Assembly: GCA_041675905.1 (NCBI GenBank)
Contig: JBAYSX010000022.1
Span: 1-40,744, forward strand
DNA: 40,744 bases
DNA from: Sandaracinobacteroides sp041675905
Lineage (GTDB): Bacteria > Pseudomonadota > Alphaproteobacteria > Sphingomonadales > Sphingomonadaceae
Reading direction: 5' to 3'
The position numbers and the translations under genes are program-made. Below the pieces are notes generated by a model, which was not told the origin of the DNA, ran no database searches, and saw only the letters and a program-made list of their open reading frames with translations. This document shows positions 25,595-34,191 of the stretch, piece after piece (within the stretch, counting starts at the first letter, position 1; every line of letters begins with the position of its first letter).

Positions 25595-26719
25595 CTAGAA
25601 CCTCGCCTTCACACCTACCGTAACAATCCCATACCGCCGATCCGACCGCCTCGCCGTCACCGCGTTGTACAGGAACGGCACCTCGCCCATCAGCTGATGC
25701 TGCCAGGCGGCTCCCCGCACGAATCCGGTCATCGTCGGCGTGAAGCGATAGCCCACTTCCAGCGCCGCACTCAGGCTGTCGGACTGGTATGCCCCTGACA
25801 GGCTGTTCGCCGCGTCCTCGAGCGCGCCGCCTCGATCGTAATGTTCCCACGCCAGGCCGCCGCGCACATGCCAGGCGCCCCAGCGCCGGTGGGCGTTGAC
25901 GCCGGCCCGCAACACGGTGGCGGTGTAGGCCAGGGCTTCGCGTGGATGCAGGCCCAGTGCCGTATTGTCCACTGTCACCTGGGCGCCCGCGGCCACGGTG
26001 CCGCCCCCGCTTGCGCAGTCGGCGGTCTGTGTCAGCGTGGTGTTGTTCGCCCCTACCGACACCGCATACGGACAGCCGCCGGCGCTTGCGGTGCCGCCCA
26101 GGCCCGAGTAATCCACTTTGCTGCGCTGGATGCCGCCGAACCAGCTGATCGATGCATCGGGTCCGCCGCGGGTGCCGATCAGGTCGAGCTGCCACTGCAG
26201 GTCGCGCGGGCTGTCGATGGACACGGTGTCCATCGTGTAGTTGCCCAGCGTCGTGGCCGAGCCCTTGTTCAGCGTGCCCGATCGGTTGCCCCAGACGCTG
26301 CCGCGCACTGCCCAGGCGGTGGTGCCGGCACCGCTGCCCGGGGCGGTGGCCGCTTCCCCGGCAAAGCGGTACTGCGCGCCCAGCATCCAGCTCACCATGC
26401 TGCCGCTGTCCTCGCGATACTTGATCTTGCGCCGCCACAGCGCTGCGTCGATCCACCAGCGCTCGCTCACCGCCCAGCCGCCGCGCAGGTGGGCGCCGGT
26501 GTAGTCGCCCACCCGGGTGCCGCCGTAGACGGAATCGCGGCCGCGCACATTGAACACGTCCAGCGTGCCGTTCATCGCGTCGACGGCCACTTCCAGCTGG
26601 CGCGCCCCGCCCTGTTCGGGACGAGCGGAAAGCGCGAAGTCGAAGGGCGCGGCGGCGATGGGCGCCGCCAGCGCGGCACCGGTGAGCGCCAGCGCCGCGC
26701 GCGTTGCAGCCCCCCTCAC
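25595..26719 (-). CDS. Outer-membrane beta-barrel protein
   Basis: 374 residues. Signal peptide (AALALTGAALAAPIAAA, cleavage about residue 24) followed by many short amphipathic strands (WWIDAALWRRKIKY, WQLDLIGTRGG, ASISWFGGIQRSKVDY, HVRGGLAWEHYDRG, LSAALEVGYRF) and the C-terminal BAM signal ending GVKARF. It should sit in the outer membrane. Start ATG 26719 overlaps the stop of the upstream lipoprotein gene by four bases, so the two are co-translated and probably interact. Placed between two polysaccharide blocks, it might be a porin or assembly partner for secretion or adhesion, but no specific family was recognised. Confidence 0.75.
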   Translation of the reverse strand: MRGAATRAALALTGAALAAPIAAAPFDFALSARPEQGGARQLEVAVDAMNGTLDVFNVRGRDSVYGGTRVGDYTGAHLRGGWAVSERWWIDAALWRRKIKYREDSGSMVSWMLGAQYRFAGEAATAPGSGAGTTAWAVRGSVWGNRSGTLNKGSATTLGNYTMDTVSIDSPRDLQWQLDLIGTRGGPDASISWFGGIQRSKVDYSGLGGTASAGGCPYAVSVGANNTTLTQTADCASGGGTVAAGAQVTVDNTALGLHPREALAYTATVLRAGVNAHRRWGAWHVRGGLAWEHYDRGGALEDAANSLSGAYQSDSLSAALEVGYRFTPTMTGFVRGAAWQHQLMGEVPFLYNAVTARRSDRRYGIVTVGVKARF

Positions 26720-28515
26720 GGGGTGACGCTGACGGTGCCCGTGAACCCGTAGCCGACCACCGACTGGTCGCCGGCGTCGAGGCTCACCGTGCCCAGGTCG
26801 GCCAGCGCCGGGCTCGGGTCGCTGGCCGAAGTGGCACGCGCAAGGCGCAGGGTGCCGATCCTCATGGTCACCGCGTAGGTGCCGCTGTTCACCCGGTTCT
26901 GCGCCAGCAGGGCAAGCGCGCCGGATGCCGCCGGGCCGATGGCCTCGAACAGCCGGTCGAAGCTGTACGTGATCGTGCCGCCGCTGGTGGAGACGATGTT
27001 TCGGCCCGCCGCCGACAGCGCGATGTTCAGCGGCGTGGTGGTTTCGCTCGTGGCCGTCTTGCCGTACACCGAGAGCTGCGCCCCACTGGGCACGCTCGCG
27101 AGCACCTGACCGCTGCCGTCGACGGAAACGTTCACCCGGTCGATGATCGCCTGGAAGGTGCGCTCGGTATCGATCACCTGCACCGCCATCGGCACCACGA
27201 TCGGCGTGCTTGACAGCTGGGTGTTGCCCGCCGAGGTATCCAGCGCGAAGCTGATGCCCGTGAGTTCCTGCGACACGCTGACGCCAGGATCTTCCATCTC
27301 GGCGATCGTGGCGGTGCTGGCGCCTGCCGGGGCGTTGAACGTCACCCGGTCATCGCGCAGCCGCGCGTAGTTCGACAGTCCGCTGGGGATGGTGGCGCCT
27401 GCACTGGTACCGCCAACGGTCACCGTGAACGGGACATCCGCATTGCCGGCGTCGGCTGCGGCCAGCGCCATGGCCACCTCGTTGATCACCGTCTGCGGGT
27501 CGCCCGCGGGCTGGCCGAGCACATCGCGAAGCGATGCCACCACGGTGGCGGTGCGCGCCTCGTCGCTGGCATGGTTCACGCGCGCCACGATATCGGATAC
27601 ATCTCCGCCCGCGTTCACATTGCTTGCGGCCGCGGCCACCAGCGGTGTGGTGATCGCCGCGAAGGTGGTGGCATCCACGCCTTGCAGGGCAGCGCGCACG
27701 CTGGGGACGTCGCTTGACCTGGCATTCGTGGCAGCCGCCGAAACCAGCCCGAAGAGCGGCGAACCGGGCGTGAGCGCATCGGGCTCGGGCGCAAGCGCGG
27801 CCATGTCGAGCGTGGCCAGTTGCGCGGTGATCGCATCGACCGCGGCATCGGCCAGCGCCGCTCGGCCCTCTGCATCGGCGATGCCGCCCGCACCGGCCAG
27901 CGCATCGCCGATCTGTTCGATGAGCTGTCCGACCACGGCGGTCGCCTTGTAGAGGGCCGGATCGCTGACCGGGTCGGTGCCCAGCAGATCGAGCGAGCCC
28001 GGCAGGCCGAGCGCATTGCGCACCTGCGTCTGCGCCGCATCGAGCGTCGCGCCGCCGGCGACCAGCGCCTGCACCAGGGTCGTGATCGGCGACACCACCA
28101 GGCCCGCCACCGACGTGCTGCCGGTGGGCACCGGCGAGCGGAAGACGCCCGGAGGCGCGACCCGGTCGTCCCACGCCTCGGTCGGCGTGGCGCCCACATC
28201 GATGCCGCCCTGCGATGTGATCGTGTCGCAGGTCTGGCCCTCGCCCAGATTGAAGGCATAGGCGCCGGAACTATCGGATATCGTCGTGGCGATCACGTTG
28301 CCGCCAGCGATGCAGTTCACCGTGGCGCCCGCAACATAGCCGTCGATCACCGAACCGGCGATCGATTGTGGTGCCACCGCCGGCGGCGGCGTGCCGCCCC
28401 CGCCACCGCCGCCACCACAGGCCACCAGTGCGGAAGCCAGCGCGACAAGCGTCAGCGGACGAACAAGGGAATCGAGTCGACGCGGTGCCGACGGGTTGGA
28501 GGCGCCTGGAATCAT
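26716..28515 (-). CDS. Large surface/periplasmic lipoprotein
   Basis: 599 residues from ATG 28515. Signal peptide with lipobox LASALVAC, followed by eight glycines and a Pro-rich spacer, a pattern frequent in Burkholderiales lipoproteins. A carboxypeptidase-regulatory-like beta-sandwich follows (SIAGSVIDGYVAGATVNCIA, then SGAYAFNLGEGQTCD), next an Ala-rich helical middle (TTLVQALVAGGATLDAAQTQ and similar), and C-terminal beta-rich domains. An upstream in-frame ATG at 28530 is possible. Overlap with the barrel gene (ATGA) suggests a lipoprotein-barrel pair working at the outer membrane. Function unknown; binding to exported polysaccharide is only a guess from position. Confidence 0.75.
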   Translation of the reverse strand: MIPGASNPSAPRRLDSLVRPLTLVALASALVACGGGGGGGGTPPPAVAPQSIAGSVIDGYVAGATVNCIAGGNVIATTISDSSGAYAFNLGEGQTCDTITSQGGIDVGATPTEAWDDRVAPPGVFRSPVPTGSTSVAGLVVSPITTLVQALVAGGATLDAAQTQVRNALGLPGSLDLLGTDPVSDPALYKATAVVGQLIEQIGDALAGAGGIADAEGRAALADAAVDAITAQLATLDMAALAPEPDALTPGSPLFGLVSAAATNARSSDVPSVRAALQGVDATTFAAITTPLVAAAASNVNAGGDVSDIVARVNHASDEARTATVVASLRDVLGQPAGDPQTVINEVAMALAAADAGNADVPFTVTVGGTSAGATIPSGLSNYARLRDDRVTFNAPAGASTATIAEMEDPGVSVSQELTGISFALDTSAGNTQLSSTPIVVPMAVQVIDTERTFQAIIDRVNVSVDGSGQVLASVPSGAQLSVYGKTATSETTTPLNIALSAAGRNIVSTSGGTITYSFDRLFEAIGPAASGALALLAQNRVNSGTYAVTMRIGTLRLARATSASDPSPALADLGTVSLDAGDQSVVGYGFTGTVSVTP

Positions 28516-28913
28516 GAATCTCACTCGCATCAAGGTCCAAAACAGATTGGCCGGCCGATTCTTCGAAGCCGTACGTTGGGGCGATGTTAGTGCAGATAAG
28601 GCGTGCTGACCCCGATATAACGACGTACGGTTGCTTCGACTGTTGTGGAGGAGCACCTACCGGATGCCGCTTGCGCGAAAGCCTGTTGCACCAACGTCGC
28701 ATGCACCAGCCCGCCAAGCTCGTCGCAAGCAACCCAATTGAGTGAGGAAAAGTCGACCGCGCCGCCGTTGAGGCGGGCATCAAGCGCGACAGTCGCTGGT
28801 CGAGCCACAAATATTGGCGTGATACCGCCACAACAAGTGAAGCTTCGTCCACAATTCGAACCTGAACCTCAGGCAGGTTCGCGCAAGAGAAAATATTGGG
28901 GAAGCAAGGACTG
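28516..28913. promoter_or_regulatory. Divergent intergenic region, lipoprotein / wecA
   Basis: 398 bp that must contain the leftward promoter of the lipoprotein-barrel pair and the rightward promoter of the WecA-like gene. An 11-mer CCACAATTCGA at 28849-28859 recurs before the wecA relic. AAGGA just before ATG 28914 is the likely Shine-Dalgarno, unusually close. An 89-codon open frame (28645-28914) has no coding character. Confidence 0.4.
28849..28859 (+). repeat. Shared upstream 11-mer, copy 1
   Basis: CCACAATTCGA, 65 bp before the wecA start. Identical 11-mer at 32647-32657, 70 bp before the wecA relic start. Could be a conserved operator or simply inherited flanking sequence of a duplicated gene. 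Confidence 0.5.
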
Positions 28914-30071
28914 ATGCCGTCGGTGCAGCACCTGGTCGACACACTCATGGCGTTCCTGCCGGTCGCGGTGTTCGCAGCCGCGGTTTTCCTGATCCTCATC
29001 AGGCCGGTAACGGCACTGATGAGCCGTTTCGGCTGGCTCGACCGCCTGGAGCGGCCCAGCCATCGCAACGCACATGCCGTTGCCGTGCCGATCGTAGGCG
29101 GCGTCGGGGTGGTGCTCGCGGTCCTCATGGTGGGCATCTGGATCGTATTCGCACCGGATAGCCTCGGCATTGTCCCCGAGGCGTTCGGCGGCACGGGCGA
29201 ACACTGGAAGCTCGACCTTGCCGCGGGCGCCTCGCTCGTCTTCATCGTGGCGCTGCTCGATGACCGCAAGCCGATCCGTCCACGCTGGCGCTTCATCGCG
29301 CAGGGAGTGGCGGTGATGCTGGCCATTGGTGGTGGCACCTACATCACCAGCCTCGGCGATCTGCTCTGGTCCGCCGAGATCCCGCTGCCCCTGTGGTTCG
29401 CGGTGCCCTTCACCGTCTTCAGTGTGTGCGGGGTGATCAACGCGCTCAACATGATCGATGGCGCCGACGGCCTGGCCGGCGGGCTCGCCCTGATCGCCAT
29501 CGGCTGGTTCGCGCTGGCGCTGACGCTGGTCGCCGGCACCGAACCGGAAGCCACCACGCTGCTGCCGCTGGCCTTCGCCCTGGCCGGCGCGCTGGCCGGC
29601 TTCCTGCTGCTGAACCTGCGCGCGCCCTGGCGGGCGAAGGCCTCGATCTTCATGGGCGACAGCGGCAGCATGACGCTCGGCTTCGTCCTTGCCTGGCTTG
29701 CCGTGCACCTCACGCAGACCTATGGCGAATCCGGCCCGCCCCCGGTGCTCGCCCTGTGGGTGCTGGCCATTCCCCTGGCCGACACGATCTCCTGCATGCT
29801 GCGCCGGGCCGCGCATGGCGCCAGCCTGACGGCGCCCGACCACCGCCATCTGCACCACCTGTTGCCCAGCACCGGCCTGTCGATCCGCCGTTCGGTGGTG
29901 ATCATCCTGGCCGTCGCCCTGCTGCTGGGTGGCGTCGGTATCCTCGGCTGGCGGCTCGGCGTGCCCGACTGGGTGATGTTCTGGGGCTGGGTTGTGCTGT
30001 TCGGTGCGTACCACCATGCGGCGCTGCGATTCTGGGCGGGGCAGCCGGAGGATAGGCTGGTTCCTGCCTGA
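28914..30071 (+). CDS. wecA: Undecaprenyl-phosphate sugar-1-phosphate transferase (WecA/MraY family)
   Basis: 385-residue polytopic inner-membrane enzyme that initiates repeat-unit assembly by moving a HexNAc-1-phosphate (GlcNAc in WecA) from UDP to undecaprenyl phosphate. Motifs: IVALLDDRK with Asp116-Asp117, NALNMIDGADGL with Asp182 and Asp185, FMGDSGS with Asp249, and the HxH-type DHRHLHH at 309-315. About 10-11 membrane segments. ATG at 28914 with AAGGA close upstream; a TTG at 28896 would extend it by six residues. Ends 12 bp from the convergent second Wzc gene. The only intact initiating transferase in the window, so it may serve both polymer systems. Confidence 0.9.
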   Translation: MPSVQHLVDTLMAFLPVAVFAAAVFLILIRPVTALMSRFGWLDRLERPSHRNAHAVAVPIVGGVGVVLAVLMVGIWIVFAPDSLGIVPEAFGGTGEHWKLDLAAGASLVFIVALLDDRKPIRPRWRFIAQGVAVMLAIGGGTYITSLGDLLWSAEIPLPLWFAVPFTVFSVCGVINALNMIDGADGLAGGLALIAIGWFALALTLVAGTEPEATTLLPLAFALAGALAGFLLLNLRAPWRAKASIFMGDSGSMTLGFVLAWLAVHLTQTYGESGPPPVLALWVLAIPLADTISCMLRRAAHGASLTAPDHRHLHHLLPSTGLSIRRSVVIILAVALLLGGVGILGWRLGVPDWVMFWGWVVLFGAYHHAALRFWAGQPEDRLVPA

Positions 30072-30083
30072 GCTTGCGTACAC

Positions 30084-32318
30084 CTACTTGTAGTAGCTCG
30101 CGCCGTACTGGGCGTAGCCCGTGTAGTCCCCGTAGTAGCGCTCGGCTTTCTGATGGTCGTGCCCGTTCAGGGCAATGCCGAACAGGCGCACATCGGCATC
30201 CCTGACCCGCCGGACATTCTTTCGCACCAGCGTCACGGGCGTCTTGCCGGCCTCGACGACGTAGATCAGGCCGGTGGCATTGCTCCCGATGACGAGCGCA
30301 TCCGACACCAGTTGCAGGGGCGGGCAGTCGATCACGATGAGGTCGTATTGCGCGCGCAGGGTCGCCAGCGTCTCCCGGAAGCGGTCGGTAGTCAGCAGCT
30401 CGAGCGGATTGGGCGGCAACTTGCCGGCGGTCAGCACCCTCAGGCCGGCGCCATCCAGCGGCTTGATCGCATCGCCCCCGACCGCATGCGTCAGCAGTTC
30501 CGTCAGGCCCGCTTCGGCCTCGGGCAGCCCGAGCCGCTTCGCGAGGACCGGCCGGCGCAGGTCGCCATCGATCAGCAGCACCCGCCTGGTCTGACTCTGT
30601 GCCAGCGCAAGGTTAATCGCCAGGGTCGATTTGCCTTCCTGCGGCAGGCTGGAGGTCACCGCGATCACCTTGTGCGGCTCATCCAGGGTGCTCAACAGCA
30701 CCCCGGTGCTGATCGTGCGAACTCCTTCCGAAAACGCCGACTGCGGCTCGACCAGCATCAGTCGCGACGCGTTCCTCTCCTGCTCCTTCGTGAGCCGCGG
30801 CAAGGCCCCCAGCAGCGGCAGCCCGAGCTTTTCCTCGATGCCCTCGGTCGTCTTGATGGTGTTGTCGAGCCGGTTGAGCAGGATCGCGATCATCGAGGCG
30901 CCGAGCAGCGATCCCAGCAACGCCAGCAGCGTGATCCGGGCCTTCTTGGGCTTCACCGGCTGCAGTGCCGGCAACGCCGGATCGACGACGCGGGCCACGG
31001 CCGTCTGGATATCGCCGGCGGCATCGGTTTCCTTGACCCGGGCGAGGAAGGTTTCGTACAGCTGCCGGTTGGTCTCGACCTCGCGCTCGTAGTTCGACAG
31101 CGCGATCTCCTTGCGGTTGGTCTGCTGCACACCGCCTCGCGCGCGCGCAAGCGAATCCTCCAGCGCGGATTCGGCGGCCCGTGCCGCCCGAAACTCCTTC
31201 TCCATCGATGCGATCACCGCATCGGCCGCCCGCCTGGCGTTGCCCCGCGCCGCCTCGAGCTCCTGCTCCGCCTGCTTGTAGGTCGGAAACGCGGGGCCGT
31301 ACTTCTGGCGGATTTCGGCGAACTTCTGTTCCGCCGCGGCTTCGGACTGCCGCGCGGTGGACACTGCGGCGTTGTTGATCACCGCCGGCGCGTTGTAGCG
31401 CCCCGCCCCCTGGCCCTGCACACCGCGCAGCGCCTCTTCGGCCTGGGTCCGCACGATGCGGACCTCGACCAGCCGCTGGGTCAGCTCCTCGATGTGCTTG
31501 CTCTGCCCGCCCTGGGCAAGGCCCTTGGTATCGGCGAGTCCCTCGCTCTCGCGATAGGCCTGCAGCGCCCGCTCGCTGGCATCCAGGTTCTGCTTGAGCT
31601 CGGTCAGCCGCCCGGTGAGCCACACGTTCGCCTGCTGCGTCATGGAAAAGCGCGCATCCATGTCGGCATTGATGTAGGCGCTGGCGGTTTCGTTCGCGAT
31701 GCTGGCCGCCAGTTCCGGGTCGGCGGACTCGAACGACACCTGCACCAGCTGCGAATTGCGTACCGGCTCCACGCTCAACCGACTGCCGAAGGCGCCGAGC
31801 ACCCGGCGCTCGATCACGCTTTCGCTCGGCTCCGGCTGCGGATCGCCGGCGGGCAGCCATTCACGCCAGAAGGGCGCGGACTGCTGCCGTGGATCGAACT
31901 CCGGGTGGCTGGCCAGCGCCAGCTTGCGTACCACCCGCAAGGCGACGTCGTGGCTTTTGAGGAATTCCGCCTGGGTGGTGTAGTACTCGCGGCTGCTCGA
32001 CATTGCGCCATAGACCTGGTCGATGCTGACCACATTGCCCTTGTTCTGCTCGATCAGCACGGTGGCGGTGCCCTGGTAGATCGGCGTCATGCGCATCAGC
32101 GCGAAGACGGTGATCGCGGTCACCAGCAACGTGACGCCGAGGATCATCCACTTGCGCAGCATCAGCCCGCGCCAGATCTCGATCAGATCCGGCGTTGCAT
32201 CCCGCGCCACGTCGGCCAGCGAACGCTCCGGCTGCAGGAGCATCTGCATGGCGTAGGGATCGTAGGCGGGGAACACCTGCGGGCCGGAGGAAACCGGCGG
32301 TTCGAACGGCTTGTTCAT
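30084..32318 (-). CDS. wzc: Polysaccharide co-polymerase / BY-kinase (Wzc-like), copy 2
   Basis: 744 residues (from ATG 32318; an ATG at 32339 adds seven). The Wzz domain begins near PDLIEIWRGLMLRKWMILGV, the first membrane segment follows, then a very long Ala/Glu/Arg-rich coiled coil and a second membrane segment (LLALLGSLLGASMIAILL). The cytoplasmic kinase has Walker A TSSLPQEGKST (Lys563), Walker A' RRVLLIDGDLRRP and Walker B YDLIVIDCPPLQL. The C-terminal tyrosine tail RYYGDYTGYAQYGASYYK is the autophosphorylation cluster. No phosphatase or Wza gene accompanies it, so it would depend on the left-hand wzb and wza, or on genes outside the window. Divergent from the right-hand operon; convergent with wecA. 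Confidence 0.9.
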   Translation of the reverse strand: MNKPFEPPVSSGPQVFPAYDPYAMQMLLQPERSLADVARDATPDLIEIWRGLMLRKWMILGVTLLVTAITVFALMRMTPIYQGTATVLIEQNKGNVVSIDQVYGAMSSSREYYTTQAEFLKSHDVALRVVRKLALASHPEFDPRQQSAPFWREWLPAGDPQPEPSESVIERRVLGAFGSRLSVEPVRNSQLVQVSFESADPELAASIANETASAYINADMDARFSMTQQANVWLTGRLTELKQNLDASERALQAYRESEGLADTKGLAQGGQSKHIEELTQRLVEVRIVRTQAEEALRGVQGQGAGRYNAPAVINNAAVSTARQSEAAAEQKFAEIRQKYGPAFPTYKQAEQELEAARGNARRAADAVIASMEKEFRAARAAESALEDSLARARGGVQQTNRKEIALSNYEREVETNRQLYETFLARVKETDAAGDIQTAVARVVDPALPALQPVKPKKARITLLALLGSLLGASMIAILLNRLDNTIKTTEGIEEKLGLPLLGALPRLTKEQERNASRLMLVEPQSAFSEGVRTISTGVLLSTLDEPHKVIAVTSSLPQEGKSTLAINLALAQSQTRRVLLIDGDLRRPVLAKRLGLPEAEAGLTELLTHAVGGDAIKPLDGAGLRVLTAGKLPPNPLELLTTDRFRETLATLRAQYDLIVIDCPPLQLVSDALVIGSNATGLIYVVEAGKTPVTLVRKNVRRVRDADVRLFGIALNGHDHQKAERYYGDYTGYAQYGASYYK

Positions 32319-32716
32319 TGGCGTGCTTCGAGCATCCATCCCTGGCGGCCCCGGTCGATGGCGCCGGGGTCGTCACTTGTAGCGAGCGACCACTGGTGGG
32401 CGAGCGCTGCAGATCCACTGTTACCGATTCTATCGACCCGAATGGGCGCATACGTGACGAAGTCGCGTTGCGCGATGTTTTCCACATGGCAGACTTTCCC
32501 CGGAAGTCATGCGGCGCGGGCATCTATGCCTCATTTTGGTGATATTGCGCCGTCGAGTCCATCGAAGCATCCGTTCGTCGGCCGGGGAATCGACTCCAAC
32601 TGACGCATTTGACCGCGATCCGATCGCGCCCGGCCCGGAGCATCGGCCACAATTCGATTCAGGGGACGCAGCCCCGGAGTCAAACAGTAGAGAAGCGATA
32701 CCGAGGGTCTCTGGAA
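32319..32716. promoter_or_regulatory. Divergent intergenic region, wzc copy 2 / right operon
   Basis: 398 bp between the leftward kinase and the wecA relic. It should contain the promoters of both. It carries the second CCACAATTCGA 11-mer. No gene, hairpin terminator or clear -35/-10 pair was identified. Confidence 0.4.
32647..32657 (+). repeat. Shared upstream 11-mer, copy 2
   Basis: CCACAATTCGA, 70 bp before the GTG of the wecA relic. See copy at 28849-28859. Confidence 0.5.
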
Positions 32717-32893
32717 GTGGAAGCAACCGATGCACTGCTTGCGTCCCTGCCGCTCGCGCTGTTCGCGGCGGTAGTGTTTCTCGTCCTGATCGGGCCGGTG
32801 GCGATCATCCTCGCCTCTGCGCGAGCTGAAGCACCGCATTGGCCGCCTCACCGGCCTTTGTCGGCTCGGCTCCGTCGACCGCAGCGGCCATGA
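32717..32893 (+). pseudogene. Relic of a second wecA 5' end, now a short membrane leader ORF
   Basis: A GTG-started frame reads ALLASLPLALFAAVVFLVLI and GPVAIILAS, closely paralleling TLMAFLPVAVFAAAVFLILI and RPVTALMS of the intact wecA N-terminus. After that it frameshifts; another frame reads LGSVDRSGHEHG, like the SRFGWLDRLERPSHRNAH that follows in WecA. The 58-codon frame ends in a TGA overlapping the ATG of the next glycosyltransferase (ATGA at 32890), so it may still set translation of the downstream gene. The octamer GGCGGTAG (core of ops) occurs at 32767-32774, possibly by chance. Confidence 0.7.
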
Positions 32894-34191
32894 ACATGGC
32901 TGTGACCAGCGTGAGCGCCGGGCCTCGCACCATCGACCCCGCCGATGACACTGCCGTGCCGACAGCCGACGCTGTTCGCCCGCCGGCCTCGGCCCACCCG
33001 CCGCGGCCCGTCCTGATCGCCAGCATCATGCGCCCCACCGGCGAAACCGGGGTGCGCGCCCACATGCGGGCGGTGCTCTCGGCGGTGGCCGTTGGCCGAC
33101 GCGACGACGCCGATGCCTGGCCGTCGGTGTCGGTGGTATCGCCCTTCGCCGCGCCCTGGCGCATCGGCGTGCTGCTGGGCGCCAGGGCCCTGATCGAGCC
33201 CTTCTTTCCGAGCCTGGCGGTGCGCTGGTACCGCACCGGCCATGGCTGGCTGCTGCGCTCGGTGCTCGCGAAGCGCCTTGCCGATGGCGCCCCCTGCACT
33301 CTTTACGCCCAGTGCCCGGTCTCGGCCGCGGCCGCACTCACCGCGCGCGCCAGTCCACTGCAGAAGGTCGTGATGGCGGTGCACTTCAATGTGTCGCAGG
33401 CCGATGAATGGGCGCAGAGCGGCCGCATTCCCGACCACGGCCAGGACTTCTACGCGATCCGCGCCTTCGAAGCGCGCTGGCTGCCGCAGGTCGACGCCCT
33501 GGTGTTCGTCTCGCGGTTCATGCGCGGCGTGCTGCTCGAGCGCCTGCCGATGCTCGCCAGCGTGCCGCATGCGATCGTGCCCAACTTTGTTGCCGACCCC
33601 GGCGAGCCGACGCTGGTGGGCGCCATCGGCGCGGTGGGTGCTGGTCCGGACGAGGCCTTCGATGCCGACCTGGTCTCGATCGGCACGCTGGAGCCGCGCA
33701 AGAATCAGGCGGCGCAGCTCGAGATCATCGCCGCCGCCCACAGGGTCGGCAGCCCGCTCACCCTCACCATCGTCGGCGACGGCCCGGACCGCGCCATGCT
33801 GGAGACCCGCGCCAACGCGCTCGGCATCGCCGATGCGGTGCGCTTTGCCGGCTACGTGGCCGATGCCGCCCGCCTGCTGGCGCGCCACCGCGCCCTGCTG
33901 CATACCGCCCATATCGAGAACCTGCCGATCGTCCCGATCGAGGCGCTCGCCGCTGGCCGGCCGGTATTGGCGGTGCCCACCGGCGGCACCAGCGAGCTTT
34001 TCGACGACAGCATCGAGGGCCTGGCCCTGCCGGCCGACGATCCGGCCCTGGCAGCCGAACGTATCATCGAACTGCTCGCCGACCCGGCGCGCGTGGCCGC
34101 GATGGGCCGGGCGGCGCGCGCCCGCCATGCCGCCCGACACGCACCGGGCCGGGTGGCCCGCGAACTCATCGACTTCCTGGAGCAAGCATGA
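32890..34191 (+). CDS. GT4 family glycosyltransferase
   Basis: 433 residues from ATG 32890. A disordered 40-residue N-terminus rich in Ala, Pro and Thr is followed by a GT-B fold: LIASIMRPTGETGVRAHMRA (N-domain glycine loop), FNVSQADEW, DLVSIGTLEPRKNQAAQLEI (C-domain start), LTIVGDGPDR and HIENLPIVPIEALAAGRPVL with the EX7E-type donor-binding motif. Adds a hexose or related sugar to the second polymer. ATGA overlap with both the preceding relic and the following hydrolase gene, so translation is coupled. Donor and acceptor unknown. Confidence 0.85.
   Translation: MNMAVTSVSAGPRTIDPADDTAVPTADAVRPPASAHPPRPVLIASIMRPTGETGVRAHMRAVLSAVAVGRRDDADAWPSVSVVSPFAAPWRIGVLLGARALIEPFFPSLAVRWYRTGHGWLLRSVLAKRLADGAPCTLYAQCPVSAAAALTARASPLQKVVMAVHFNVSQADEWAQSGRIPDHGQDFYAIRAFEARWLPQVDALVFVSRFMRGVLLERLPMLASVPHAIVPNFVADPGEPTLVGAIGAVGAGPDEAFDADLVSIGTLEPRKNQAAQLEIIAAAHRVGSPLTLTIVGDGPDRAMLETRANALGIADAVRFAGYVADAARLLARHRALLHTAHIENLPIVPIEALAAGRPVLAVPTGGTSELFDDSIEGLALPADDPALAAERIIELLADPARVAAMGRAARARHAARHAPGRVARELIDFLEQA

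Noticed and set aside
28645..28914. 89-codon frame before wecA
   Set aside because: Cys/Ser/Pro-rich without conserved features; lies in the divergent promoter region.
28869..30083. 404-codon minus-strand frame opposite wecA
   Set aside because: All MraY-family motifs are on the plus strand; the antisense frame is Gln/His/Arg-rich noise.
30153..32603. 816-codon plus-strand open frame opposite the second wzc
   Set aside because: Antisense shadow of a clear BY-kinase gene; composition not protein-like.
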